Assembly: GCA_015183035.1 (NCBI GenBank) | Contig: JACZZP010000011.1 | Location: forward strand, 2,321,389-2,385,388 | Origin: Meloidogyne chitwoodi | Lineage: Eukaryota; Nematoda; Chromadorea; Rhabditida; Meloidogynidae | Reading direction: 5' to 3' | Length of the DNA stretch: 64,000 nucleotides | Program-made: the position numbers and the translations under genes | Notes under the pieces: model-generated | Told to the model about the DNA's origin: nothing | Seen by the model: the letters and a program-made list of their open reading frames with translations, nothing else | Database searches by the model: none | Shown here: one piece after another, positions 41,192 through 54,500 of the stretch | Numbering within the stretch: position 1 is the first letter of the stretch | Layout of the letters: each line of letters opens with the position of its first letter

Positions 41192-44100
41192 CAGCAGGAG
41201 CAAACGACGCAGTTAGAAAAATCAAACAAGCTTTCATCGTTGATGCCTGTTATCGGAGGTCTCTGCAGGCTTGATTCGCCAGATGTTCACATTGGAGGAA
41301 AGCAAACACAATTTTTTCTTCGGTGTGAACCGGTTACAGAATCAGCCTCCGGGGAAGGCGTCTGGGTAGTTAAAAGTCATGTAATTGGATCTACTTCTCT
41401 AAGGATTCCTGCTGCAGCGATAGTAAAAACAAAACAACAGATACAAAAAACAACACCCAAAATGAGTAGCTATATTTGTGGTGAGTTGAATGAAGATTAA
41501 ATTATTATTTGCTGCTTATATTATAGATCTTGTTTCTGATGCACACGAATTCGGATTTTGCTCTGTTAGTGAAAATTGTCTTCAACCTGTTTATACAGAT
41601 CGTAATGCATTTCTACAATGCGACTCAACGTATGTTGCTATTTACACTATTTTATTGCAAGGCAACTTAGTTTCAAAGCTTTAATTGTAAAATCTGTTAG
41701 ATCAAAGTGTGTGTAATATTGATATATACCAAGGACGCACCGACTCGATTATCGAAAATCGGGAGGAACTTTCTGAATGAAAATTTTTAGGAATTACTTT
41801 TTTATAGGTGCAATCCCTGATATATACAATTAAAACAAAATTAAGCTTATCAATTTTTAAAAAGTACTCGTCGCTGGACAAAAAAGCATTGCCAACCTGC
41901 ATTTATTTTTGATTTTGAGCGTCAAGCGTGCATCGCACATACTGTTGTTAAGCATGGTCACCATCATTTCAGGCAATTCCCGGGTCGGTTTATCTTATTC
42001 AATGTTGAGAATGTTTGCTTAACCCAATAAACTAAAAAATATACTTTAATTAACTTTACCTACCCATAAATAAATAATCTTCAACAAAAAACATTTTTAA
42101 CAATATAATTTCTGGAATATAACAATTTTTTCTTTTCCTTTTACATCGGAGCAAATTATAAATTCCTTAAACTAATAAGTAAAAGCTATTCAAGAAACCA
42201 ATGTTAACCTAAGTACTGATGAGAAATTTTTTAATCGAATACAAACAAAGAAAAACAACACATTAGACAATGAAAACCTATCTTCAAGCATAAGTAGAAA
42301 GTATGAAAAGGAACAATTATTAAATCAAAAGCAGAATCGACAGCCATCGTTTGTTTTTCTCCTGCTTAATGATGCAATTATGGCCTTACACGAGCTTAAT
42401 GATGCTCCTCAGAATTCTATCATAAAGCAAACAATAGAACCAAAAATAGCAATAGAATTAGAGAATTATAAAAACGGTGAATAATAATCACTAGCTCTTC
42501 AAATGTAAACAAAATTTCTAAATATTATAGTAATGACATATCCGAAGCACTATAATTGTCCTGCCGGTTTTTCATCATATATTCGTTGTAGCGACAAGAA
42601 TCAATGTCCAATTGGTTTAGTTTGTGCAATAGCTCTACAAATATGTTGCCCGATTTCAACAAAAAATGTATGAACATAAAAAATATCATAAAAGTAGATA
42701 AAACTAAGTTTTTTCTAATTTAATTTCAAAATACCAGATTAAATTTTATAAATTATTAGCTTGCGCAGGAATTGCAGCATAAGCGCGTACCAAAATGGAT
42801 GCAGATTCCAAACAAAAATAAACTACAGAAGCGCATAGGACGGAGTTAGAAGCATAGGAAAATTATATTTATAAAAATAGGTTGCTTATGCAATGATTGT
42901 TTGCCTTGTATGCCGTTTAGTATGCTGGCGGCAGATTCTGACATGTTACCAATGAAATTACTAACAAATGATTGTGAGTGCACATTTTCTTTGTCACACA
43001 CACATAATTTCATTTTAATTTACGATTTTTTACTAATGTATTCTTTTTTATGTGGCTAACTTAAGAATTATGTTTATTTAATTCAGTTTCTTCGTTTAAG
43101 TTTGCCCGGGAGGAAGTCCACCAATTGCTTCATGTTCAACCACAGGCGCATGTATTCCTCCTATGCAATGCCTAAATCCAGGGATTTGTTGTATGATGCC
43201 AGGTTTACCACAACAAGTGTTGGCACCTCCATCTCCGCTACAACCTCCTCCACAAACTTGTTTGATTGAACAATATTTAATAACAAATTTTTTTCTCCTT
43301 ATGAATAATTAATGAGAAAAGACTGTATTATTCAGTTTTTTGTTAATTAATTTAACAAAATAATATTATGTTATTTTAACAGAAATTTAAATACTTGAAA
43401 ACATTGACAAATTTAAGTAGAAAATTTTAAGATGCATGCCCGGGAGGCTTACCAGTTCTCGGACAATGTATCGGTGGTCGTTGCATGTCACCAGCCGGTG
43501 TGTTAGTAATTAATAAAAAAATTATCTTTAGTGAATATTACATATAGCAGTCTATCAATTTTATTTAATCAATGGTATTAATATTTAGTTTGCTCAACTC
43601 CAGCAAATATTTGTTGTGCCCAAGCCATTCCAACTGCAATTCCAGCCACAGGTTTATTTTTAACTATTTCTATTTACATCGACCGAATATAATTATTTAA
43701 GTTCGAATAATTTTTTAAATAAATTCAAGTCTGCCCTGATGGAACGCAGGCTGCAGGAGCGTGTGTTAATGGTCAATGTGGTGCAGGTTTCACATGCAAT
43801 CAAGGTCTCTGCTGTTCAAACTCTTCACAAACGCCTCGCTGTTTAGATGGGTAACAGAAACGAAGATTTGAAGAAATAATATTTTTTAGGAGTCAGTCTA
43901 TCGGTGCTTGCATTCAAGGCAGATGCGGTACAGGATATACATGCACGACTGGAAATATTTGCTGTCCATCGCAATTAAACCGTTAGTGACAATTTAATAT
44001 TGTGTTAATATCATATTTTTCTTAGTAAATTGTTTATTTCTTAAAAATATATGCTATTGAATTATTTTTATATTAAAGCATGTCCGCCAGGCCAAGTATC

Positions 44101-45001
44101 CATTGGACTAGCAGTAAATGGTGTAGTTTTGTTATAATTTAAAAAATAAGAATTAGGGGTATTCAAATAAAGAAAATAATTAGATCAATTGTTAGTTTGT
44201 GTACTTATAGAATCATGTCATACTAACGAAATGCTAAAAATTTTAATAAATTTATTAGGACGTTGTCCATCTGGCTATACTCTAGTTAATGGGCAATGCT
44301 GTGGTGCACAAAGTAGTCAAGTACAAATTACATGTCCGCAAATTGACTCAAGCGGGCCTTGTGATAGGAATCAACAATGTTCAGAACCAGGTTATGCATG
44401 CGATACGGCGAATAATTGGTGCTGCCCTCAGGTATATATGGGTTCTAAATTTTAATTGAGTCAAAATATCTGCAAAAATTTTTTAAGGTTTTCGAAAATG
44501 AAGATCCGATTGGTCCATGTATCGAAGGTGAAGGTGGTACACGTCTTTGCCCTGAAGGTATGAAAAAAGATTTAGCCAAGCTAAAAATGTGTATCGATTA
44601 AGGCTACGCATGTGTTGGAGATGGTGAGGGAGAGTGCAGAAGATTAGGTTAACTCTGAAAAATAATGTTGACAAATAATTCAGACACGGGAACCTGTGCT
44701 CCAGAAGAGCAGCTTGGACCTTGCGGACCTAATAATGAGTGTCCAGCAGGTTATGAATGCATAGAAGGATTTTGTTGCCGAATTGACAATGCGGGCAGAA
44801 ATGGGAACACACGTTATAGAAGGGGAGCTACAAACGCGACATTACAAAATTATTATAATAAAGGTTTTTTTGTAAGTCAATTGTTTTATTAGTAATCCTT
44901 ACTTTTACTGGTCCCTATACATATGTAAAATTGAAATACATTAAAATTCTAATTTATAAATATTTCAGAAAAGTTATAAAAAGAATATTGAAAGAGACTG
45001 A
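41192..45001 (+). CDS. Secreted cysteine-rich protein, CBM14-like and EB modules
   Basis: Multi-exon, 5' end not found: the first exon I can read starts about 41192 (QEQTTQLEKSNKLSSLMP) after a TTCAG acceptor and has no signal peptide, so an upstream exon is probably missing. The N-terminal part has FCSVSENCLQPVYTDRNAFL-QCDST and, after an intron, RWTKKHCQPAFIFDFERQAC, a pattern like chitin-binding peritrophin (CBM14) domains. A Lys/Asn-rich exon follows (42175-42484). After 42550 come at least eight cysteine modules of the nematode EB type, each roughly CPxG...C..G.C..G..C....CC: CSDKNQCPIGLVCAIALQIC, CSTTGACIPPMQCLNPGICC, CPGGLPVLGQCIGGRC, CPDGTQAAGACVNGQCGAGF, CLDGSQSIGACIQGRCGTGY, CPSGYTLVNGQCC, SGPCDRNQQCSEPGYACDTA, and LGPCGPNNECPAGYECIEGF. 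A GTAAGT donor at 44872 joins NKGFF to KSYKKNIERD and a stop at 44999-45001. Likely cuticle or extracellular matrix; function unknown. Confidence 0.75.
41733..41822. mobile_element. Small TIR element with ~10 bp duplication
   Basis: The element CAAGGACGCACCGAC...TAGGTGCAATCCC is flanked on both sides by TGATATATAC, which looks like a 10 bp target-site duplication. It lies in an intron of the EB-module gene. Its interior (GAATGAAAATTTTTAGGAAT then TACTTTTTTATAGGTGC) resembles the element at 33593-33700, so the two are one family. Confidence 0.65.
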
Positions 45002-45500
45002 AGACAATAAAAAGAAATAATATTTCATTTGTACACTTTTTATCAAATAAATCGAATAAAGATTGATATTGAATATAAAGAACTAAAAAGGAATTTAATA
45101 ATATCTCCATTTTCTCCTAAAGATTAGAAAACCGATGCATAAACTCTGCATACTTTTTTAATCAGCGTTATTGTATTTCCAAGTTTAGAGAAATTCCTCC
45201 CGAATCAATTAAAGCTGCAAGGCATTTCCTATGAGAAATGCCGGTTATGTTAATTTGTCGTTTTGACCGATTTTACTCTTGACCGTTTTGAGATTTATTG
45301 GTTTATAAAACTATACTGAATTTCGTATCATTCGAAAGAGCTTGAAAAGCCGTATCGAATGAGCAATTTATTTAAAAATCTAATGACTAGAATTCGAGAA
45401 CCATGTTCATGAACATAGAAATTTTTTGTGGGTGAATAAATTTTTTAAATTGAAGAAATTTTTTTTCCCTCTATAAAATTATACTGAATTTGGTATCATT
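45002..45500. repeat. Array edge: diverged, inverted satellite relatives
   Basis: After the 3' flank of the EB-module gene, 45320-45420 holds a single reverse-orientation relative of the satellite (GTATCATTCGAAAGAGCTTG, GTATCGAATGAGCAA, CTAATGACTAGAATTCGAGA). At 45485-45505 a reverse-orientation GAATTTGGTATCATTCGAA fragment abuts the first forward monomer. Confidence 0.75.
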
Positions 45501-48500
45501 CGAACTCATTCGATTCAGCTTATCGAGCTCTTTCGAATGATACCAAATTCAGCAAATTTCCAACGATGGAAATTTCTTTATCGAACTTTGAATTATTCCT
45601 TCCCACTAAATTTTAAAATTTTCAAAAATTTTTTTCTCAAAAACTAGTCAATAGATTTTTAAATTTCATAGCTCATTCGATTCAGCTTATCGAGCTCTTT
45701 CGAATGATACCAAATTCAGCAAATTTCCAACGATGGAAATTTCTTTATCGAACTTTGAATTATTCCTTCCCACTAAATTTTAAAATTTTCAAAAATTTTT
45801 TTCTCAAAAACTAGTCTATAGATTTTTAAATTTCATAGCTCATTCGATTCAGCTTATCGAGCTCTTTCGAATGATACCAAATTCAGAAAATTTCCAACGA
45901 TGGAAATTTTTTTATCGAACTTTGAATTATTCCTTCAACCCCAAATTTTTAAAATTTTCAAAAATTTTTTCTCAAAAACTAGTCGATAGATTTTTAAATT
46001 TCATAGCTCATTCGATTCAGCTTATCGAGCTCTTTCGAATGATACCAAATTCAGAAAATTTCCAACGATGGAAATTTTTTTATCGAACTTTGAATTATTC
46101 CTTCAACCCCAAATTTTTAAAATTTTCAAAAATTTTTTCTCAAAAACTAGTCGATAGATTTTTAAATTTCATAGCTCATACGATTCAGCTTATCGAGCTC
46201 TTTCGAATGATACCAAATTCAGCAAATTTCCAACGATGGAAATTTTTTTATCGAACTTTGAATTATTCCTTCAACCCCAAATTTTTAAAATTTTCAAAAA
46301 TTTTTTCTCAAAAACTAGTCGATAGATTTTTAAATTTCATAGCTCATTCGATTCAGCTTATCGAGCTCTTTCGAATGATACCAAATTCAGAAAATTTCCA
46401 ACGATGGAAATTTTTTTATCAAACTTTGAATTATTCCTTCAACCCCAAATTTTTAAAATTTTCAAAAATTTTTTCTCAAAAACTAGTCGATAGATTTTTA
46501 AATTTCATAGCTCATTCGATTCAGCTTATCGAGCTCTTTCGAATGATACCAAATTCAGAAAATTTCCAACGATGGAAATTTTTTTATCGAACTTTGAATT
46601 ATTCCTTCAACCCCAAATTTTTAAAATTTTCAAAAATTTTTTCTCAAAAACTAGTCGATAGATTTTTAAATTTCATAGCTCATTCGATTCAGCTTATCGA
46701 GCTCTTTCGAATGATACCAAATTCAGAAAATTTCCAACGATGGAAATTTTTTTATCAAACTTTGAATTATTCCTTCAACCCCAAATTTTTAAAATTTTCA
46801 AAAATTTTTTCTCAAAAACTAGTCGATAGATTTTTAAATTTCATAGCTCATTCGATTCAGCTTATCGAGCTCTTTCGAATGATACCAAATTCAGAAAATT
46901 TCCAACGATGGAAATTTTTTTATCAAACTTTGAATTATTCCTTCAACCCCAAATTTTTAAAATTTTCAAAAATTTTTTCTCAAAAACTAGTCGATAGATT
47001 TTTAAATTTCATAGCTCATTCGATTCAGCTTATCGAGCTCTTTCGAATGATACCAAATTCAGAAAATTTCCAACGATGGAAATTTTTTTATCAAACTTTG
47101 AATTATTCCTTCAACCCCAAATTTTTAAAATTTTCAAAAATTTTTTCTCAAAAACTAGTCGATAGATTTTTAAATTTCATAGCTCATTCGATTCAGCTTA
47201 TCGAGCTCTTTCGAATGATACCAAATTCAGCAAATTTCCAACGATGGAAATTTTTTTTATCGAACTTTGAATTATTCCTTCCCCCTAAATTTTTAAAATT
47301 TTCAAAATTTTCAAAAATTTTTTTCTCAAAAACTAGACTATAGATTTTTAAATTTCATAGCTCATTCGATTCAGCTTATCGAGCTCTTTCGAATGATACC
47401 AAATTCAGAAAATTTCCAACGATGGAAATTTTTTTTATCGAACTTTGAATTATTCCTTCAACCCCAAATTTTTAAAATTTTCAAAAATTTTTTCTCAAAA
47501 ACTAGTCGATAGATTTTTAAATTTCATAGCTCATTCGATTCAGCTTATCGAGCTCTTTCGAATGATACCAAATTCAGAAAATTTCCAACGATGGAAATTT
47601 TTTTATCAAACCTTGAATTATTCCTTCAACCCCAAATTTTTAAAATTTTCAAAAATTTTTTCTCAAAAACTAGTCGATAGATTTTTAAATTTCATAGCTC
47701 ATTCGATTCAGCTTATCGAGCTCTTTCGAATGATACCAAATTCAGCAAATTTCCAACGATGGAAATTTTTTTTATCGAACTTTGAATTATTCCTTCCCCC
47801 TAAATTTTTAAAATTTTCAAAATTTTCAAAAATTTTTTTCTCAAAAACTAGTATATAGATTTTTAAATTTCATAGCTCATTCGATTCAGCTTATCGAGCT
47901 CTTTCGAATGATACCAAATTCAGAAAATTTCCAACGATGGAAATTTTTTTATCGAACTTTGAATTATTCCTTCAACCCCAAATTTTTAAAATTTTCAAAA
48001 ATTTTTTCTCAAAAACTAGTCGATAGATTTTTAAATTTCATAGCTCATTCGATTCAACTTATCGAGCTCTTTCGAATGATACCAAATTCAGAAAATTTCC
48101 AACGATGGAAATTTTTTTATCAAACTTTGAATTATTCCTTCAACCCCAAATTTTTAAAATTTCAAAAATTTTTTCTCAAAAACTAGTCGATAGATTTTTA
48201 AATTTCATAGCTCATTCGATTCAACTTATCGAGCTCTTTCGAATGATACCAAATTCAGAAAATTTCCAACGATGGAAATTTTTTTATCAAACTTTGAATT
48301 ATTCCTTCAACCCCAAATTTTTAAAATTTTCAAAAATTTTTTCTCAAAAACTAGTCGATAGATTTTTAAATTTCATAGCTCATTCGATTCAGCTTATCGA
48401 GCTCTTTCGAATGATACCAAATTCAGAAAATTTCCAACGATGGAAATTTTTTTATCAAACTTTGAATTATTCCTTCAACCCCAAATTTTTAAAATTTTCA

Positions 48501-51500
48501 AAAATTTTTTCTCAAAAACTAGTCGATAGATTTTTAAATTTCATAGCTCATTCGATTCAGCTTATCGAGCTCTTTCGAATGATACCAAATTCAGAAAATT
48601 TCCAACGATGGAAATTTTTTTATCAAACTTTGAATTATTCCTTCAACCCCAAATTTTTAAAATTTTCAAAAATTTTTTCTCAAAAACTAGTCGATAGATT
48701 TTTAAATTTCATAGCTCATTCGATTCAGCTTATCGAGCTCTTTCGAATGATACCAAATTCAGCAAATTTCCAACGATGGAAATTTTTTTATCGAACTTTG
48801 AATTATTCCTTCCCCCTAAATTTTTAAAATTTTCAAAATTTTCAAAAATTTTTTTCTCAAAAACTAGTCTATAGATTTTTAAATTTCATAGCTCATTCGA
48901 TTCAGCTTATCGAGCTCTTTCGAATGATATCAAATTCAGAAAATTTCCAACGATGGAAATTTTTTTTATCGAACTTTGAATTATTCCTTCAACCCCAAAT
49001 TTTTAAAATTTTCAAAAATTTTTTCTCAAAAACTAGTCGATAGATTTTTAAATTTCATAGCTCATTCGATTCAACTTATCGAGCTCTTTCGAATGATACC
49101 AAATTCAGAAAATTTCCAACGATGGAAATTTTTTTATCAAACTTTGAATTATTCCTTCAACCCCAAATTTTTAAAATTTCAAAAATTTTTTCTCAAAAAC
49201 TAGTCGATAGATTTTTAAATTTCATAGCTCATTCGATTCAGCTTATCGAGCTCTTTCGAATGATACCAAATTCAGCAAATTTCCAACGATGGAATTTTTT
49301 TATCTAACTTTGAATTATTCCTTCAACCCCAAATTTTTAAAATTTTCAAAAATTTTTTCTCATAAACTAGTCGATAGATTTTTAAATTTCATAGCTCATT
49401 CGATTCAGCTTATCGAGCTCTTTCGAATGATACCAAATTCAGAAAATTTCCAACGATGGAAATTTTTTTATCAAACTTTGAATTATTCCTTCCCCCTAAA
49501 TTTTTAAAATTTTCAAAATTTTCAAAAATTTTTTTCTCAAAAACTAGTCGATATATTTTTAAATTTCATAGCTCATTCGATTCAGCTTATCGAGCTCTTC
49601 GAATGATACCAAATTCAGCAAATTTCCAACGATGGAAATTTTTTTATCGAACTTTGAATTATTCCTTCAACCCCAAATTTTTAAAATTTTCAAAAATTTT
49701 TTCTCAAAAACTAGTCGATAGATTTTTAAATTTCATAGCTCATTCGATTCAGCTTATCGAGCTCTTTCGAATGATACCAAATTCAGAAAATTTCCAACGA
49801 TGGAAATTTTTTTATCAAACTTTGAATTATTCCTTCAACCCCAAATTTTTAAAATTTTCAAAAATTTTTTCTCAAAAACTAGTCGATAGATTTTTAAATT
49901 TCATAGCTCATTCGATTCAGCTTATCGAGCTCTTTCGAATGATACCAAATTCAGCAAATTTCCAACGATGGAATTTTTTTATCTAACTTTGAATTATTCC
50001 TTCAACCCCAAATTTTTAAAATTTTCAAAAATTTTTTCTCATAAACTAGTCGATAGATTTTTAAATTTCATAGCTCATTCGATTCAGCTTATCGAGCTCT
50101 TTCGAATGATACCAAATTCAGAAAATTTCCAACGATGGAAATTTTTTTATCAAACTTTGAATTATTCCTTCCCCCTAAATTTTTAAAATTTTCAAAATTT
50201 TCAAAAATTTTTTTCTCAAAAACTAGTCGATATATTTTTAAATTTCATAGCTCATTCGATTCAGCTTATCGAGCTCTTCGAATGATACCAAATTCAGCAA
50301 ATTTCCAACGATGGAAATTTTTTTATCGAACTTTGAATTATTCCTTCAACCCCAAATTTTTAAAATTTTCAAAAATTTTTTCTCAAAAACTAGTCGATAG
50401 ATTTTTAAATTTCATAGCTCATTCGATTCAGCTTATCGAGCTCTTTCGAATGATATCAAATTCAGAAAATTTCCAACGATGGAAATTTTTTTATCGAACT
50501 TTGAATTATTCCTTCAACCCCAAATTTTTAAAATTTTCAAAAATTTTTTCTCAAAAACTAGTCGATAGATTTTTAAATTTCATAGCTCATTCGATTCAAC
50601 TTATCGAGCTCTTTCGAATGATACCAAATTCAGAAAATTTCCAACGATGGAAATTTTTTTATCAAACTTTGAATTATTCCTTCAACCCCAAATTTTTAAA
50701 ATTTCAAAAATTTTTTCTCAAAAACTAGTCGATAGATTTTTAAATTTCATAGCTCATTCGATTCAGCTTATCGAGCTCTTTCGAATGATACCAAATTCAG
50801 CAAATTTCCAACGATGGAATTTTTTTATCTAACTTTGAATTATTCCTTCAACCCCAAATTTTTAAAATTTTCAAAAATTTTTTCTCATAAACTAGTCGAT
50901 AGATTTTTAAATTTCATAGCTCATTCGATTCAGCTTATCGAGCTCTTTCGAATGATACCAAATTCAGAAAATTTCCAACGATGGAAATTTTTTTATCAAA
51001 CTTTGAATTATTCCTTCCCCCTAAATTTTTAAAATTTTCAAAATTTTCAAAAATTTTTTTCTCAAAAACTAGTCGATATATTTTTAAATTTCATAGCTCA
51101 TTCGATTCAGCTTATCGAGCTCTCGAATGATACCAAATTCAGCAAATTTCCAACGATGGAAATTTTTTTATCGAACTTTGAATTATTCCTTCAACCCCAA
51201 ATTTTTAAAATTTTCAAAAATTTTTTCTCAAAAACTAGTCGATAGATTTTTAAATTTCATAGCTCATTCGATTCAGCTTATCGAGCTCTTTCGAATGATA
51301 CCAAATTCAGAAAATTTCCAACGATGGAAATTTTTTTATCAAACTTTGAATTATTCCTTCAACCCCAAATTTTTAAAATTTTCAAAAATTTTTTCTCAAA
51401 AACTAGTCGATAGATTTTTAAATTTCATAGCTCATTCGATTCAGCTTATCGAGCTCTTTCGAATGATACCAAATTCAGCAAATTTCCAACGATGGAAATT

Positions 51501-54500
51501 TTTTTTATCGAACTTTGAATTATTCCTTCCCCCTAAATTTTTAAAATTTTCAAAATTTTCAAAAATTTTTTTCTCAAAAACTAGACTATAGATTTTTAAA
51601 TTTCATAGCTCATTCGATTCAGCTTATCGAGCTCTTTCGAATGATACCAAATTCAGAAAATTTCCAACGATGGAAATTTTTTTATCAAACTTTGAATTAT
51701 TCCTTCAACCCCAAATTTTTAAAATTTTCAAAAATTTTTTCTCAAAAACTAGTCGATAGATTTTTAAATTTCATAGCTCATTCGATTCAGCTTATCGAGC
51801 TCTTTCGAATGATACCAAATTCAGCAAATTTCCAACGATGGAAATTTTTTTATCGAACTTTGAATTATTCCTTCCCCCTAAATTTTTAAAATTTTCAAAA
51901 TTTTCAAAAATTTTTTTCTCAAAAACTAGTCTATAGATTTTTAAATTTCATAGCTCATTCGATTCAGCTTATCGAGCTCTTTCGAATGATATCAAATTCA
52001 GAAAATTTCCAACGATGGAAATTTTTTTTATCGAACTTTGAATTATTCCTTCAACCCCAAATTTTTAAAATTTTCAAAAATTTTTTCTCAAAAACTAGTC
52101 GATAGATTTTTAAATTTCATAGCTCATTCGATTCAACTTATCGAGCTCTTTCGAATGATACCAAATTCAGAAAATTTCCAACGATGGAAATTTTTTTATC
52201 AAACTTTGAATTATTCCTTCAACCCCAAATTTTTAAAATTTCAAAAATTTTTTCTCAAAAACTAGTCGATAGATTTTTAAATTTCATAGCTCATTCGATT
52301 CAGCTTATCGAGCTCTTTCGAATGATACCAAATTCAGCAAATTTCCAACGATGGAATTTTTTTATCTAACTTTGAATTATTCCTTCAACCCCAAATTTTT
52401 AAAATTTTCAAAAATTTTTTCTCATAAACTAGTCGATAGATTTTTAAATTTCATAGCTCATTCGATTCAGCTTATCGAGCTCTTTCGAATGATACCAAAT
52501 TCAGAAAATTTCCAACGATGGAAATTTTTTTATCAAACTTTGAATTATTCCTTCCCCCTAAATTTTTAAAATTTTCAAAATTTTCAAAAATTTTTTTCTC
52601 AAAAACTAGTCGATATATTTTTAAATTTCATAGCTCATTCGATTCAGCTTATCGAGCTCTTCGAATGATACCAAATTCAGCAAATTTCCAACGATGGAAA
52701 TTTTTTTATCGAACTTTGAATTATTCCTTCAACCCCAAATTTTTAAAATTTTCAAAAATTTTTTCTCAAAAACTAGTCGATAGATTTTTAAATTTCATAG
52801 CTCATTCGATTCAGCTTATCGAGCTCTTTCGAATGATACCAAATTCAGAATATTTCCAACGATGGAAATTTTTTTATCAAACTTTGAATTATTCCTTCAA
52901 CCCCAAATTTTTAAAATTTTCAAAAATTTTTTCTCAAAAACTAGTCGATAGATTTTTAAATTTCATAGCTCATTCGATTCAGCTTATCGAGCTCTTTCGA
53001 ATGATACCAAATTCAGCAAATTTCCAACGATGGAAATTTTTTTTATCGAACTTTGAATTATTCCTTCCCCCTAAATTTTTAAAATTTTCAAAATTTTCAA
53101 AAATTTTTTTCTCAAAAACTAGTCTATAGATTTTTAAATTTCATAGCTCATTCGATTCAGCTTATCGAGCTCTTTCGAATGATACCAAATTCAGCAAATT
53201 TCCAACGATGGAAATTTTTTTATCGAACTTTGAATTATTCCTTCAACCCCAAATTTTTAAAATTTTCAAAAATTTTTTCTCAAAAACTAGTCGATAGATT
53301 TTTAAATTTCATAGCTCATTCGATTCAGCTTATCGAGCTCTTTCGAATGATACCAAATTCAGAAAATTTCCAACGATGGAAATTTTTTTATCAAACTTTG
53401 AATTATTCCTTCAACCCCAAATTTTTAAAATTTTCAAAAATTTTTTCTCAAAAACTAGTCGATAGATTTTTAAATTTCATAGCTCATTCGATTCAGCTTA
53501 TCGAGCTCTTTCGAATGATACCAAATTCAGCAAATTTCCAACGATGGAAATTTTTTTTATCGAACTTTGAATTATTCCTTCACCCCTAAATTTTTAAAAT
53601 TTTCAAAATTTTCAAAAATTTTTTTCTCAAAAACTAGTCTATAGATTTTTAAATTTCATAGCTCATTCGATTCAGCTTATCGAGCTCTTTCGAATGATAC
53701 CAAATTCAGAAAATTTCCAACGATGGAAATTTTTTTATCAAACTTTGAATTATTCCTTCAACCCCAAATTTTTAAAATTTTCAAAAATTTTTTTCTCAAA
53801 AACTAGTCGATAGATTTTTAAATTTCATAGCTCATTCGATTCAGCTTATCGAGCTCTTTCGAATGATACCAAATTCAGAAAATTTCCAACGATGGAAATT
53901 TTTTTTATCGAACTTTGAATTATTCCTTCCCCCTAAATTTTCAAAATTTTCAAAAATTTTTTTCTCAAAAACTAGTCGATAGATTTTTAAATTTCATAGC
54001 TCATTCGATTCAGCTTATCGAGCTCTTACGAATGATTCCAAATTCAGAAAATTTCCAACGATGGAAATTTTTTTATCGAACTTTGAATTATTCCTTCAAC
54101 CCCAAATTTTTAAAATTTTCAAAAATTTTTTTCTCAAAAACTAGTCGATAGATTTTTAAATTTCATAGCTCATTCGATTCAGCTTATCGAGCTCTTTCGA
54201 ATGATACCAAATTCAGCAAATTTCCAACGATGGAAATTTTTTTTATCGAACTTTGAATTATTCCTTCCCCCTAAATTTTTAAAATTTTCAAAATTTTCAA
54301 AAATTTTTTTCTCAAAAACTAGTCGATAGATTTTTAAATTTCATAGCTCATTCGATTCAGCTTATCGAGCTCTTACGAATGATTCCAAATTCAGAAAATT
54401 TCCAACGATGGAAATTTTTTTATCGAACTTTGAATTATTCCTTCAACCCCAAATTTTTAAAATTTTCAAAAATTTTTTTCTCAAAAACTAGTCGATAGAT

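Noticed and set aside
45871..54151. Long open frames (490, 240, 203, 197 residues and others) across the tandem array
   Set aside because: They are the satellite monomer read in one frame, broken wherever a monomer gains or loses a base; no start, splice or protein-family signal.
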